Source: Gordius sp. MW1 (Eukaryota > Nematomorpha > Gordioida > Gordea > Gordiidae). From it: a stretch of DNA of 64,000 nucleotides. Below are positions 12,238 through 23,349 of this stretch, one piece after another; positions within the stretch are counted from its first letter, which is position 1; each line of letters begins with the position of its first letter. The translations under genes and the position numbers were made by a program. Under the pieces are notes generated by a model that saw only the letters and a program-made list of their open reading frames with translations, was not told the DNA's origin and made no database searches. The DNA lies in NCBI GenBank assembly GCA_964036665.1, contig OZ038531.1, forward strand, positions 17,794,168 through 17,858,167. The letters run 5' to 3'.

Positions 12238-12560
12238 CAGTTTTAGATGCGCGGTCGTAACAGGCAATAGCGGAGCTATTGCATGTCGCTGATAGTTTCG
12301 TCGTAAGGATTTTTTTAATTTTTATTATTATTTCCCATTAATTTCTATGTAAAAATTTTTAATAATTTCTATACAATTTTTTATTATAAGCTACAATAGG
12401 AATTATCCCAATTTAATAACATTTTACCTTAACCAAAAGTAAGTTTTTAAATTTTATCATTTTTAGATGCGCGTTCGTAACAGGCAATAGCGGAGCTATT
12501 GCATATCGCTGGTAATTGTGCCATTTTTAGATGCGCAGACGTAACAGGACGCCTAAATTA
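12238..12560. repeat. three direct copies of a hairpin-bearing block
   Basis: TTTTAGATGCGC followed by CGTAACAGGCAATAGC recurs near 12,240 and 12,463; near 12,527 only the first part is kept. The first two copies carry a perfect 8-bp stem (GCAATAGC / GCTATTGC) around a GGA loop, followed by TCGCTG. The layout resembles subterminal hairpins of rolling-circle elements, but no terminus could be proved. Confidence 0.6.
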
Positions 12561-12654
12561 ATTACTATTTTTAACATAGTTTTCCATTATTACTAACCAA
12601 AATTTATAGAGATGGACCTTTTGCATATCATTTTAAGAAAGATGTAAAATAATA

Positions 12655-12726
12655 AAAATTAGGTTTCCTCATTTTAAAAAGGAACTTATTAGTTCCTTTT
12701 TGAACTAGTTCCTTTAACAGCTCTAG
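12655..12726. mobile_element. terminal fragment of the TAGAGCTGTTAAA-type hAT
   Basis: The stretch around AAAAAGGAACTTATTAGTTC ends TTTAACAGCTCTA. It matches the right subterminal region and inverted repeat of the complete element at 39,866-40,867. Only one end is present. Confidence 0.6.
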
Positions 12727-13751
12727 CTAAACCAATATTAAATGGCTTTTAAATAATTTGTTACCAAAACAATCAAAGTATCGAATAGTGAGAGCTAATG
12801 TATATGAGAAATATTTTAATAATTGAACTACAATCATTTTTTAATAACTTTCATATAAGATGGAACAATTATTTTAGTTACATTTCTTTACCGTTACTAA
12901 ATAAAAATTACCTCTGAATTACGTAGCGAGTTTTTTATTTTTATATTGATTATACGTTAAACCCCTACCCCTCCCTATCTTACCCTTCCACCGCTGAGTT
13001 GGTATTATTAGGGGGCGGGAGTGGAGGGGATCATCCCTCAACCCCTTTTTATTATTATTGATTTTTATATGCTTTTGGCAAATTAACGGAGGGAAAGGGG
13101 GGATAGTGTGCGCGTTTAGTTTTAACGGAGTGAAAGGGGGGGAAGGAGGTAGTTACTCTTCTATTCCCCCTCACTTCAGGCAAATACACTTAGAGCGCCA
13201 AGTCAGCTGTTTATATCACTCAAATATTTATAGGGCTATTTATTTTTAAATCTTTTAAATTAGAAAATTAATCTTTAATTTAATTAACTGCGAATTAGGG
13301 CATACTAATTTAAAGGTTTCCTTTACTTACAATAACGTTCCACTAGATTTTGTTTTGGTTCAAACAGTTTAACTTAAAAATGAAATGGTTGCATTTTTTC
13401 TAGCTTTATATTTTAATGTATTCAATCTTCTCGGAACTTTTGGTAATAATCCAGCCTCCTTATGCTGACCCCACTTCTTATGTATATACCTTATCTAATC
13501 TCTGTTATTTAACGCCTCTTTTATCATTTAATAAACATTAATCTCTCCTTCAATAATTTAATCTTTCATTTAATAAACATTAATCTCTCCTTTTTAAATA
13601 CATTTTTAATATATTCCAAATGTCTTTGAATAATGTTATGTTTTCCATATGAACCTATTATAAATGACGTCTAACTCTATAATTCAGTACACTTTTAAAA
13701 AACATTTTATCGTAAAAATATGTTTATCAAAAATGAAATTTAATTGATCAG

Positions 13752-14035
13752 ACAGGGACATGGACGTAGCCAGGTTTTGGTTTGGGGGGGGGGGGGGGGA
13801 GGCGAAACGTTTAAAATTTCAATCAGGAGGGGGGGGCCAAACCTACAATTTTTAATTTTTACGGGTTTTTTCATTGAAAAATTTTATTTTCGTCATTTAG
13901 GGGGGTTTTCTTATTTGAACTAAAGGTCGACCAAGCAAAACCCAGGCAAAAGTCCCCCCCACTAAATGACAAAAAATTTCAATAAAGCTTCCTCCAAGAG
14001 TTACATTTTAGCCCCTTCACCCTCCTAACCTAAAA
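13752..14035. mobile_element. degraded MITE with GGACGTAGCCAGG end
   Basis: It begins CATGGACGTAGCCAGG, close to the MITE ends at 30.40 and 61.13 kb, followed by a poly-G tract. It contains an internal inverted repeat: a CGTCATTTAGGGGGG block near 13,892 and its complement near 13,963. The right terminus is not clear. Confidence 0.4.
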
Positions 14036-14371
14036 TGTTTAACCTAATTTCATTAATTAAAAAATAAAAAATAAAGATGATATTTATATTTTATCCAGCC
14101 GATATTTATACACTTAACTCATTTATATTTTCCCGCTTCGTCAAATTGTAAATCAAAATAAAATTTTACGTTTTTTTGGCTAACATTGATACCTACCTAT
14201 GCCCGTCAGTCCAATTCTTTTGCATTTAATACCCCCCTATAGGCATTCTCGCCCCTTCTCACCTTTCTCGCCCATAAATTGCATAGCAAATAAGCTACAT
14301 TTATACGTAGAATAGATGAGTCGTCCCCTCTTCCCTTCCCCCCCCCCCCCCTTCCCTTCTCCCCCTTCTCC

Positions 14372-14525
14372 GGGGGTCTGGGGGCGGAGCCCCCAGGAGA
14401 TGGGGGTTTGGGGGTGTAGCCCCCATCGGGGGACTGGGGGCGGAGCCCCCAGCAGGGGGTTTGGGGGCGAAGCCCCCAAGGGGGTCTGGGGGCGAAGCCC
14501 CCAGTTACGCCCGAAGGGCGTATTG
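14372..14525. repeat. G/C-rich tandem hairpin array
   Basis: Five consecutive units of 25-30 bp each have the form GGGGG-TYT-GGGGGC-GRAG-CCCCCA. Each is a near-perfect inverted repeat able to form a 6-7 bp G/C stem. The array closes with a separate perfect hairpin, ACGCCC-GAA-GGGCGT (about 14,505-14,519). It is far richer in G+C than its surroundings. The two long open frames across it (both strands) are composition artefacts. It sits at the 3' side of the DINE-1-like composite. Confidence 0.85.
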
Positions 14526-15589
14526 CTATAATTATATATTTTAATATTGTAAGCCAAATCCGATTGATATTATGGAGCATAGAGAAATAATAATAAAGCA
14601 ATAAATCCCTTTTTTTTACCAGTCATCGCTGGTGCCCGTCTGTTGTTATTGACGATAACTTTTGTACAGGTAATTTTACATCTGTTATATACTTTTTAAA
14701 AGTAGAAAAGATATTTTCTCCTCTGGTGCTTCCCTAATGGCAGAACTTTAAGGAATTCTTCTTTTGTCGTAAAATCAGAAAATACCATCTTCACGCAAAT
14801 TGCTAATTGTGATATATTTGTCTCGTCTGTCGATTCATCCATCTATAGCGAAAAGAAAATACAATTTTCCATATCATTTTCTAATTCTGCCTCCAAATTC
14901 TCCGCAATTACTTCAGTTATTCTAGTAACAGTTCGTGCTGATAATTGCAACGTGTTTATAGCTGAAACTACTTCCTTTTTACTTTTAAATTCTTCAAAAA
15001 GTGAATCAGCAGCTTCTAACATGGCTTCTTTCACTAATTCTCCATCTGTAAATGATTTTTAATCCTTAAATAGCAAATGCGATATTTTATATGACGCGAT
15101 CGTAGCTGCTTTATGTTGTTGCAGTGGTTTAGTAATTGCTGGTTAGTTCTTGAAGATTTTAAAGAAATAATTTTTTTTCTTCTAATTTTAGAGTTCATTG
15201 GATAGTCACTATCAATTGTATGAACGGTCTTAAAATGTCGTTCAAAATTACTTTTCTTGGGAATCGCAACACTATTATTACACAACAAACAAATACACTT
15301 CCCTTTGTAATCAACGAAACAATATAGATGTTCCCATTCATCGTTAAAATAATATGCTCTTTTTCTTTTACATTTATTCATGAAGGGTTTTGAAAGAAAA
15401 GAATTATTTCGGATTACTTGGTAGTTTTAAATGCACATTCTAAGCGTGGTCTATTCGAAATACGATCACACACTAACAAAAAATACGTGCGTGTTATTAG
15501 ATACGCTCATATCATACATTTACATTAGTCCAGCGAGGGGGCATTAAAATTCGATAGGAAGCGTTGCCTGGCCCTAATCTAGAGTATAT

Positions 15590-15860
15590 CCGGATACGAT
15601 ATAATTAAACCTTTGTTGTTGCAATTCCTAGTTACATATATTACATTTTAACAAATCTTAACATGTTTAGAGGATTATACATCAACTGTCCAATAAATAA
15701 CTTAATTATATGGTATTAAAAATTAATAAGACTTGTAAAAACCTTTCAATTAAGTGAATAATTTAATAATAAAACCTTTGTTGTTGCAATTCCTAGTTAC
15801 ATATATTATATTAAAAAATCTTAAACATGTTTACAATAGTTATACATGCCCATTAATACT
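15590..15860. repeat. two unoccupied copies of the Helitron target repeat
   Basis: Two tandem copies about 163 bp apart (near 15,605 and 15,770) contain CCTTTGTTGTTGCAATTC, then CTAGTTACATATATTA and AACAAATCTTAA (AAAAAATCTTAA in the second). The same text flanks the Helitron, broken exactly at TTACA / TATATTA. These are therefore the pre-insertion arrangement of the family. Confidence 0.85.
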
Positions 15861-17490
15861 TGTATATGTTCTAATTAAGTTACATGGCACATAACATTCT
15901 ACACAATTAAGATAGATTTCATCATAATAAAACATTTTGCATTTTATTCAAAAGTGTAATTGAATATAAATAAAATATTGGTAAGATAATAATTTTACAA
16001 TATTAAATGTGACTAATGATAACAATTGATATTATGGAACCTTTTTTCCGATAAGAGATATATGTGTGTGGGGATTAACACCTAAAATTTTAAGTAAGTC
16101 AAATGATAAATATATTATTACTCCCCAGATAATAGTTGCTCTAATTAATGAGTCTAATTCTTCATCCCCACTTATGGCTAACTTTAATTGACAAGTAATC
16201 CTTGTTAGCTTAAGTCATTATTAGCATTGCCTGATATTTCCATTACCTTCAAAAATACAAGAAAATAGTATTCCAAAAATTGCTGTTACAAAAATTGATG
16301 CCATATGCTATCATTGTCATTCCCATTTAAACGTAGAGTTAGGATTTGCTAAACAATTTACCACTCAATAAAACACATCAAAATATTAGCAGTGTCTAAA
16401 GCACATTGGCACTTACACACCCATGGCTTGTGATACAAGTTTTTAGATGTCTATTAATTTTCTTTCAGTAAACTAATATTTTAATTACAAATTTGATAAT
16501 ATAATTAAACCAGCTCTTGATGATCTTGTTGAAGCTTTAATTTGAAAATTGTAGGAATCTTATGAGCTTTCCCTCCTGTCCAAATATAACATAGAACAAT
16601 TAGGTAACTTACCATCTTAGTGTAAGCTAAATCAGTTGTAAATTAAAATCCTATCCATAAAAAGCTGTTTAAAAAGAAATAGGCTAGGATATTAATGGGC
16701 TGAAGCCCACACAAGTTATGTGCTTGAGATTAAAGGGGTCAACCAAACTATTATAAAAAAAGAAAATTTACTATGGGCTACAATGATGGAATAAGTCCCA
16801 CACAAGGTAATGGGAATACCCTTTGAAAGTGTCTGACCCAAAAATGTGTACCTAAAAAATTACAAGATGTTCTATTAAGAATATATTGCATATTAAGTTA
16901 AAAAAAGAAAATTTAAATTAAATATTTAAAAAGAAAATAATAGGATATTTAAAAATGTTAAATAAAACTAACTTTAGAAGGATAAGACAAAATTAGGAGA
17001 GAACAATAAAATCCTTAAAGGATAACTCTAAATTGCGCAGGAATAAGTTTAATCCTTATATTTTCCCTTAGATGTTATGCACTATACTACGAAGTTGCCA
17101 AATATTCCTAAATTTACTTTATATGTTATGCACTATACGTCGAAATTGCCAAATGTTCTTATTGGTTTAGTACCTTTTTTTATCAGCTTTTTTTGATAAG
17201 CTTTTTTGATTCAGTGACATTTGACAAACAACCAAAAAAACAAATATATGTCTACGGAAATGCATTTGTCGAATGAAATGGGTTAAAAGTATAGGTAAGA
17301 CATGAGAAATTTTAAATTGTTATTAAAATAGTGATGACTATATAAAATAAACTTGACAATGTGTAAATGTTTTGTTTATTCCTGATAATATACTTTTAAT
17401 AGAAAGATGTAGTTATAAAAATGCAAGTTTAATTACCAAAGCTTAAATAAGGTAAGACATGAGAAATTTTAAATTGTTATTAAAGTGTTA
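15861..17490. other. A+T-rich region with small local duplications
   Basis: No gene is recognised. Two short duplications are visible: GTTATGCACTATAC blocks near 17,073 and 17,126, and a roughly 40-bp block (GTAAGACATGAGAAATTTTA) near 17,296 and 17,451. Confidence 0.4.
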
Positions 17491-17492
17491 GT

Positions 17493-18000
17493 TATAGAGG
17501 TGTGCACGGATCAAATTTTTTTGATCCGATCCGATTTGAGGGGTTTTTGAAAAATCTTATATCCATCCGTTCCGATCCGAGTTTTTTAAAATTTAAATCC
17601 GATCCGATCCGACGAGTTTTTTAAAATCTAAATCCGATCCGATCCTAAATTTTTAAATTAAAATTTTACGAACAGAACTTTTCATTGTTGATTAAATTCA
17701 AAATACATAAGAATAAGGTATAGCAATTTTAATAGACCCAAAATAAACATAAAACTTTATTTGACTAATTCCATATTATTATATAAAAATAATAAAGAAT
17801 CTAAATTTTCTGGTTTTATTCGCGTTCTTCTTTCTTCTAATGTTCCAGCAACCGAGAAATTTCTTTCCGAAGTGGTGGAGGTAGCTGTTAATAATATCAT
17901 TGAACCTGATTCAAATTGGCACTGATTAAGGCTGTGGCTAAATAAAAAATATATAAGTCAAAAATATTATTATGTTAAAAACCCATGTTACACCTTATCT
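17493..18000 (-). mobile_element. 3' remnant of another hAT family
   Basis: The left end reads TAGAGGTGTGCACGGATC and is followed by subterminal repeats of GATCCGATCCGA (17,525-17,645). On the minus strand, about 17,905-17,755, lies a hATC dimerisation domain: TSTTSERNFSVAGTLEERTR, then IKPENLDSLLFLYNNMELVK and a stop. Upstream transposase parts are missing or unrecognisable beyond 18 kb. It differs from the three other hATs here in both ends and protein. Confidence 0.7.
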
Positions 18001-18649
18001 TCAATGTCAACAAGATCTTAAACTTCCTGTAGAGAGGTACTAGGTGTGCGAAGTGCCTCGGGCGATAGTAAATTACGTAGCATTTTAGTGGTAAGGCCTC
18101 GAGTGACAATCAAATTACCGTTACTTGGTTTTAACGTCGATTTTTGTTTCTGTATAAACGATTATCATTCTTCCGATTTTATATCCCTTCCTAACGTTGG
18201 GTATAATACGAATCCACGCGAGAGGGCAATGTTGCTAAATAATTTAAGAAATTAAACCTTGCTCTCTTAAGTGTAAAAGGTCCATTTTTATGTAAAAAAG
18301 AAGAAAATTCCATTTATATTATAAAGCATGCTTATATTGAACTTAATTGTACAATTAAAAATTAAGAAAGTAGCAAATACACTATTGTTTACACAGAAAT
18401 TTCTTATTGATTCAGCAAGACTAAATATTATTTGCAATTGAAATTATACGGTTAACTTTCGTCTACTGATAAAAAATAGCTTGGGCTTATAACATTTAAA
18501 AAATATTAATAGGTCTGTGAGTGCAAAGTAGGCTTTAATATGATTTTTAACGAATTAGTGATTAAAATATAGAATATGTTACTACTATTATAAAGTATAT
18601 TACTACTTAAAGGAGATACTAATATCCTTCTAATTAAAATTGCATCTAG

Positions 18650-19310
18650 ATGGCGCTAAGGGAGCCATCCAAATATTTAATTCCCTCTCAAATCTTGATA
18701 ATTTTTTTCAGAGATTTACTAGGCATACAATTGCAAAAAAGTAAACTTGACATTCAAAGCCTTTCACACACTAAAGCTAATTTATTAATTCAAGCTGCCC
18801 TTAAAAAGGCAAAAATCCCCTTAATCCTTGAGCCGTCAGATCCCTCTCTTGAAGGTAGGATGCGCCCTGACGGCTCTTCTCTAGTCCCCTGTCAAAATGG
18901 CTTGTCCCTTAAATGGGATTTTACTTGTATAGACCTTTTTGCCCCTTCCCATTTTAATTACGACCCTATCGCTACAGCAGAAGGGCGTAAAATTACAAAG
19001 TATTTTGCCCTTTTGGCATCCAATATTTTTATCCCTGTCGTTGCCTCGTGCTCCGGTTCCTTTGGCAAACAGGCAATGAGTTTTTTTAAAGAAATCGGAA
19101 AACGCACCCCAAAATCTAAAATTTCTGCGTCCTTTTTACTCAGGCAACAACTAGGGATTCTCGTTGTACGATACAACTTTAAATCCTTTGCCGACTCATG
19201 GCCCATTTTAGAAGATAATGATATAGATCTTTGTATTTAACCAATATGTTTTTGTTTTTGAATTTCGCTTATTTATGTAACTTTGCTTCGTGAAAATAAA
19301 CTTTTTATTA
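18650..19310 (+). CDS. retroelement-associated PD-(D/E)XK-like C-terminal domain, 5'-truncated copy
   Basis: An open frame of 196 residues (18,650-19,237) has the order RMRPDGSSLVPC, then LKWDFTCIDLFAPSHFN, RKITKYFALLASN, PVVASCSGSFGKQAMSFFKE and SASFLLRQQLGILVVRYN. This pattern (RPDG, WDxT, KY, PxxxxxxGxxG, ending in a QxL/IxxxxR/N block) recalls the C-terminal domain after reverse transcriptase in many invertebrate retroelement proteins. The RPDG and WDFT acids sit where a PD-(D/E)XK nuclease would have them; this is inference. It is followed by a short 3' tail with AATAAA (about 19,297) and A-rich sequence. No RT is found upstream, so it looks like a 5'-truncated insertion. A second, decayed copy lies at 22.49-22.88 kb. 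A domesticated gene is the alternative. Confidence 0.5.
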
Positions 19311-19319
19311 AAAATAAAA

Positions 19320-22300
19320 AGCAATTGAAAATTCTCCCCCCCTCCCCATAAACGTTCGTCAAACTTAAAATTCCGCTATACTACTTTGTCTATTTTTTCT
19401 TTTAACATCTCACTCGCTTAAAGTTTTATCTAATTAAGTCCATGTCTAAGAATAAAATAAAAAAATTTTTTTCATAATTATTATAAAGTATTGTAGTTGA
19501 AACGATTATATCAAGGCAGTATAAAAATTCACAAGGTATAGTAAGTTTGTGTGCAAATGAATTGGAAGAGCACAAAATGTAGCCGGTATATTAACAAGAA
19601 AACTTTGATATTTTAAAAAAAATACAAATAGTAAAAAACTATACAACAAAGTTTTTATAAAAATCTAGTATTGCCTCAACCCCAAAATTATTTTGGCCAT
19701 ATATATAACAAATCCTGATTTTATATATACGATATTGGCAGCATTTATATCAGGAAAACAATGACAACATTTAAAAGCCTATTTTAAGGTTAGTCAAAAG
19801 GCGAAATTATAACATAGAATATAAAAAAAACTTAATTGTCAACTTAAAATTTGCAAATGCGAGAATGATTAACATGTTTTTATAGATTTATTTGCACAAA
19901 CCCCCTTTACACCACAATTTAAAATGAACTAATAAATTTAACAGCTAAAATGATCCTTAAAATATTGTGCCAAAATTAAATAAATCTAAATTTTATTTAA
20001 TAAGATGAAATAGAGATATGAGATGCAAGAACAACTTAGTGTTTGTGTACATTTTGTTGAATCCAATGACACACATAAAGAATTTTTTTAGGATTTTTAT
20101 CCATTGAAAGTTTGGATGCATTAACAATTGTCAATAAAATTCAGGAATTTTTTATTAATATTAATTGAAAAGCAATATGTGCTGCTCAAACTTATGATGT
20201 GGTATCACTAATGAAGAGGAAAAAATGGTGTGCAAGCCATTTTTCGAAAATCATTGACTTTATGTGTGCATGTGGTATATAAAAATATGCAAGAGATGTA
20301 AAACATTATGCATTAAGATGGACAAATAAATCAAATCCAGGAATATTTTAATGTATTTTGAAAGTGTGAAAGTACAATAACTATGTTGAACGATAGCCAA
20401 TTAAGTTGTTTGAAGAGCTATTACATATATGTTTTAAATTTAATAGTTCTAAGAACTCTCTTTGCCTTTTTCAATCCCGTTAGTAAGACAATTTAAATCT
20501 AGCTGGTTTAAAATAATAGATAATTCTTCAGAATCATCTAATCGATGGTTCATTTGATATTGCAATTATTTTATATTTATATACTGGAAGATGAAGAGCT
20601 ACAACTGCATTAGATAGAAATGTAATGAGAAACTCAGACTCCTATGTTTTTTTATTTATTTGAATATGAATGAAAGCACTAAGTACCGTTTTAGCAGACA
20701 TTCAGGACTCCTTTTTTTCATCTAGTATTTTATATAAACCTAAAAGCGGAAAATTTTAAATACCCATATGGTTTTAGAGCTAAGGGTTTTAAAAATAAGT
20801 TAAGCTTTAATTACTTCCTACTATTTTTATTGCAATGATAAAAATAAAGCGGAAATTAATTATAAATAATTCGGATTTTAATTAAGAATTAATATTAAAT
20901 TATGGAATTATGTCGACTTAACAATTATAAAAAAGCATCTTTATTTGTGATATTATAATTAAAAGTTTTATTCAGAAACAAATGATTATAATCATCAAAT
21001 TGTTTATTAATTAAGATAAAATTGCTTAAGAAGCCGAGGGGCCAAAGATGTTTCCCTTGAAGGGGGGGGGCATGAGGCCAGGTTTTTGCTCTTGGGGAAA
21101 GGTCTTGGCCCCCATGGTCACCACCTCTAGCAGGTAGCATTAATCATATTAAATCGAATCCAGCAAGCCTGGCGAAATGCACAGCTGGAAAATCATAATA
21201 GTTGCAAAAAAGTGTGCTTATATATATATATATAGAGAATATCTGATTTATATATACAATATATATATTATATTTCTCTTTAAAATGGAATATGGTAATA
21301 TTTAACTAATCTACACAAAATTTGTGTTCTTAAGTATACAATGGAGAACCTACGCGTGACAATAATATATAACTTGCAAGAGATAATTGCAAAACCGAAT
21401 TTTTTATATCCCTCACACAAAAAAAATCAGAATTGAGTCATAATATTATAAGTTGCTTAACTTAAGATTATTTGTTGCCTAATATTAGTAAATTCGCCAC
21501 ATGTGTATTTCGCCAGGTGTGCAGAAGCGAAAAAAAGAAATCTATTATTTGCAAATATTTTTCCAGCATATACGTCAGCTATTGTGTCAGAGACCCAGGG
21601 AAAAAATTGTGGCCGAATTTTAATCAAATGATTTAAATGGCACAAACATCAACCTAAAATAAGAAATTGATGTTAGGTATACGGCTTTGTCTCAAACTCA
21701 CATTGTCTAAAAAATGTCTACACCCTTACAGATTTAAATTTTATTTAAGATAACCACTCTTTTTTGTCTTTCCAACATCACATGAACCAATGAGCGAAGT
21801 TTTCTCATACTCGGAATTAGAAACTTATTTAAAAAAATATGTCAAGATATTAATTGAATGAATTGGCATTATTAACAAAAAAATTTAAGATAAAAGTTAG
21901 TTTATTAATACGTTTGATCATAATGCTATTAGCTTAATATACTACAATATTAAGAATAGGGGTTAAAGTGGCACAATCTGAAAAAGAAGTACAAATGAGC
22001 GAAAATTAAAGAAGAATTTAGGTAAAGATAGATGTATAAGCAATTTTAAATTTCATTATAAAAACAATGGGGGAGTGAGACTTATATTCAAATGTTCTAA
22101 TTATTTATACATGTACTTTTAAAATTATAAATGAATTTTATTGTATGTAAATAAATCAATGATGTATATGGACCATAAAACAATAAAAACCTTTCATATA
22201 GTATATAGAAAACGTCAGGATAATCAAAAAACATAATTTCATAGGTATAATCTTACTTTTACAGCTTATAATTTTATTTTACAATATCAAAAACAAATAT

Positions 22301-22480
22301 TAAATTCTGGTGAATTTTGATGAAATGTGCCGAAATTCGACGCTATTTCTGTGCTACTTTGACTGGTTCCCCAATTTTAATATAATAGAAAGCATTACAT
22401 GAGTGATATTTCTTCATCTTTCCATATTAAAAGAGGCCAGGAATCTAAAAAACTTGAAATTAATTTTTGCGACGAAAATG
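19320..22480. other. A+T-rich region without recognisable genes
   Basis: Both strands are closed by stops except for short composition-driven frames. A TA microsatellite with related runs lies at about 21,215-21,275, and a G-rich patch at 21,055-21,135. No RNA gene was recognised. Confidence 0.4.
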
Positions 22481-22493
22481 GCTATAAATTGTT

Positions 22494-22880
22494 TTAATAA
22501 AAATGCGGAGGAGTATTTAGAGGAGGGGGGGGGAATCGCCTGCCTTTTTCTTTGAATAAAGCCAACGCCAATTTTCCATAAGAACCTGAACAGAAGGAAA
22601 CTATTTGGATAAAAATACTAAACTTTGAGAAAGCCTGTGTTTTTAGCTTGCTATCTCCGAGAGGCCATGGGGTCATAATTAAGATTAGAGGGGGTAAACA
22701 AATCCGTGCGAGTGGAAGTCCCCTTTTAAAGGAGACTATTTTCTCATGGGACTAGTAAAGAGCCGTCAGGGCGCATTCGACCTTCAAGGGAAGGATCTAA
22801 CGGTTCAAGTATGAATAAGAGGGCTAACTGGATAATGGCCTTAATTTTAGAGTGTCCTATTGTCCAAATTTATTCGACGT
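22494..22880 (-). pseudogene. second, decayed copy of the PD-(D/E)XK-like domain
   Basis: The minus strand reads HSKIKAIIQLALLF, then LEPLDPSLEGRMRPDGSLLV and, further on, SFCSGSYGKLALALFKEKGR. This follows the 18.65 kb copy closely in the same order, but with a disrupted frame and missing middle. Two copies of one family 3.5 kb apart in opposite orientation argue for a dispersed element, not a single-copy gene. Confidence 0.7.
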
Positions 22881-23346
22881 GCGTAATGGGTGGTGTACTT
22901 CTTTATCAACTTGTAGGTTGCAATTTTTACAGACATATATTCATAGACATATTGTATCACATCGTTCTCGGAGCAGTCCCACTGTAGCAGACCTTTAAAT
23001 TCAGCAAATTTTATATAGCACCTTCAATCTTGCTTAAAATATCGAAAATATCAATATTAATTTTGACTAATAAATCGCGTGATGTTTCTACTGGATAATA
23101 ATTTACAAAACGATTTAATTTAAGCTAAACCCGTTGTTAGATATGCTTACCCTCACAGGAAATTTTAAATAGACAATCGCTGAGCAAAATAAAAATCAAA
23201 TGACTATTATTATTATAACGTTCTACACTCAACACACAGAATTTATCCTTTATCGGCCTGTCCGATAACTTAATTACCCTCAAGGGCCCGCTTAAACTCT
23301 TCTTAAAGTCCGCTCCGTCAACTGCCCGACCCAAAATGGTGATTTT
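22847..23346 (-). CDS. two possible exons of an unrecognised host gene
   Basis: The upper open stretch (about 23,346-23,151) reads KITILGRAVDGADFKKSLSG, then LRVIKLSDRPIKDKFCVLSV and ILLSDCLFKISCEG. It ends one base into a codon at a good donor (GTAAGC). A second stretch begins at an AAAG acceptor (exon from 22,992), completes that codon and reads LLQWDCSENDVIQYVYEYMS, then KIATYKLIKKYTTHYARR. The phases agree across a roughly 160-bp intron. Alternating hydrophobic beta-type segments then a helix suggest a PH-like or similar small domain, but I do not recognise it. The 3' side runs into the decayed PD-(D/E)XK-like copy, so the true end is unclear. The gene may be broken by that insertion. Confidence 0.35.
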
Positions 23347-23349
23347 AAC

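Larger units (their letters stand above)
11057..14526 (+). mobile_element. DINE-1/Helentron-like composite nested in the hAT
   Basis: The head (TTAATTGCTATGCAATTTAT) is at 11,057. A GGGTTCGAATCCCGGG box lies near 11,208. A minisatellite of 128-131 bp units (marker GACTTTTTGGCCGTCC at 11271, 11402, 11573, 11704, 11832 and 11960) runs to about 12,200. The family tail (CCCCCCTATAGGCATTCTCG, then CGCCCATAAATTGCATAGCAA) is at 14,230-14,290. A G/C-rich hairpin array (14,372-14,525) follows. Between 12.2 and 14.2 kb are fragments of other repeats, described separately, so this copy has itself been hit or assembled in steps. No transposase is seen. Confidence 0.65.
9871..15576 (-). mobile_element. 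GTF2IRD2/ZBED5-like hAT transposon split by a nested insertion
   Basis: The left end, CAGGGGTCGGCAACCTG, and the right end (complement), TAGGGCCAGGCAACG, are hAT inverted repeats. They are flanked by a perfect 8-bp duplication, ATCTAGAG (9863-9870 and 15577-15584). Transposase on the minus strand falls in two blocks. At 15381-14600 lie an N-terminal KRKRAYYFNDEWE start and zinc finger (CLLCNN..H..H), then DESTDETNISQLAICVKM, DVKLPVQKLSSITTDGAPAM and GKKKGFIALL. At 10980-10060 the chain resumes with FPKFISYHCLIHQEMLCAK, then LLLHTEVRWLSRSEILERF and later parts. The 3.6 kb between about 10,985 and 14,590 is a later insertion of DINE-1-like sequence. Frames within both blocks are broken in several places. 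Family naming rests on remembered vertebrate and invertebrate relatives. Confidence 0.85.

Noticed and set aside
14206-14601. Three overlapping Gly/Pro-rich open frames
   Set aside because: They translate the G/C-rich hairpin array and HINE tail on both strands; composition explains them.
18046-18255. 69-codon plus-strand frame
   Set aside because: No splice context or family resemblance; it lies beside the hAT remnant at 17.5 kb.
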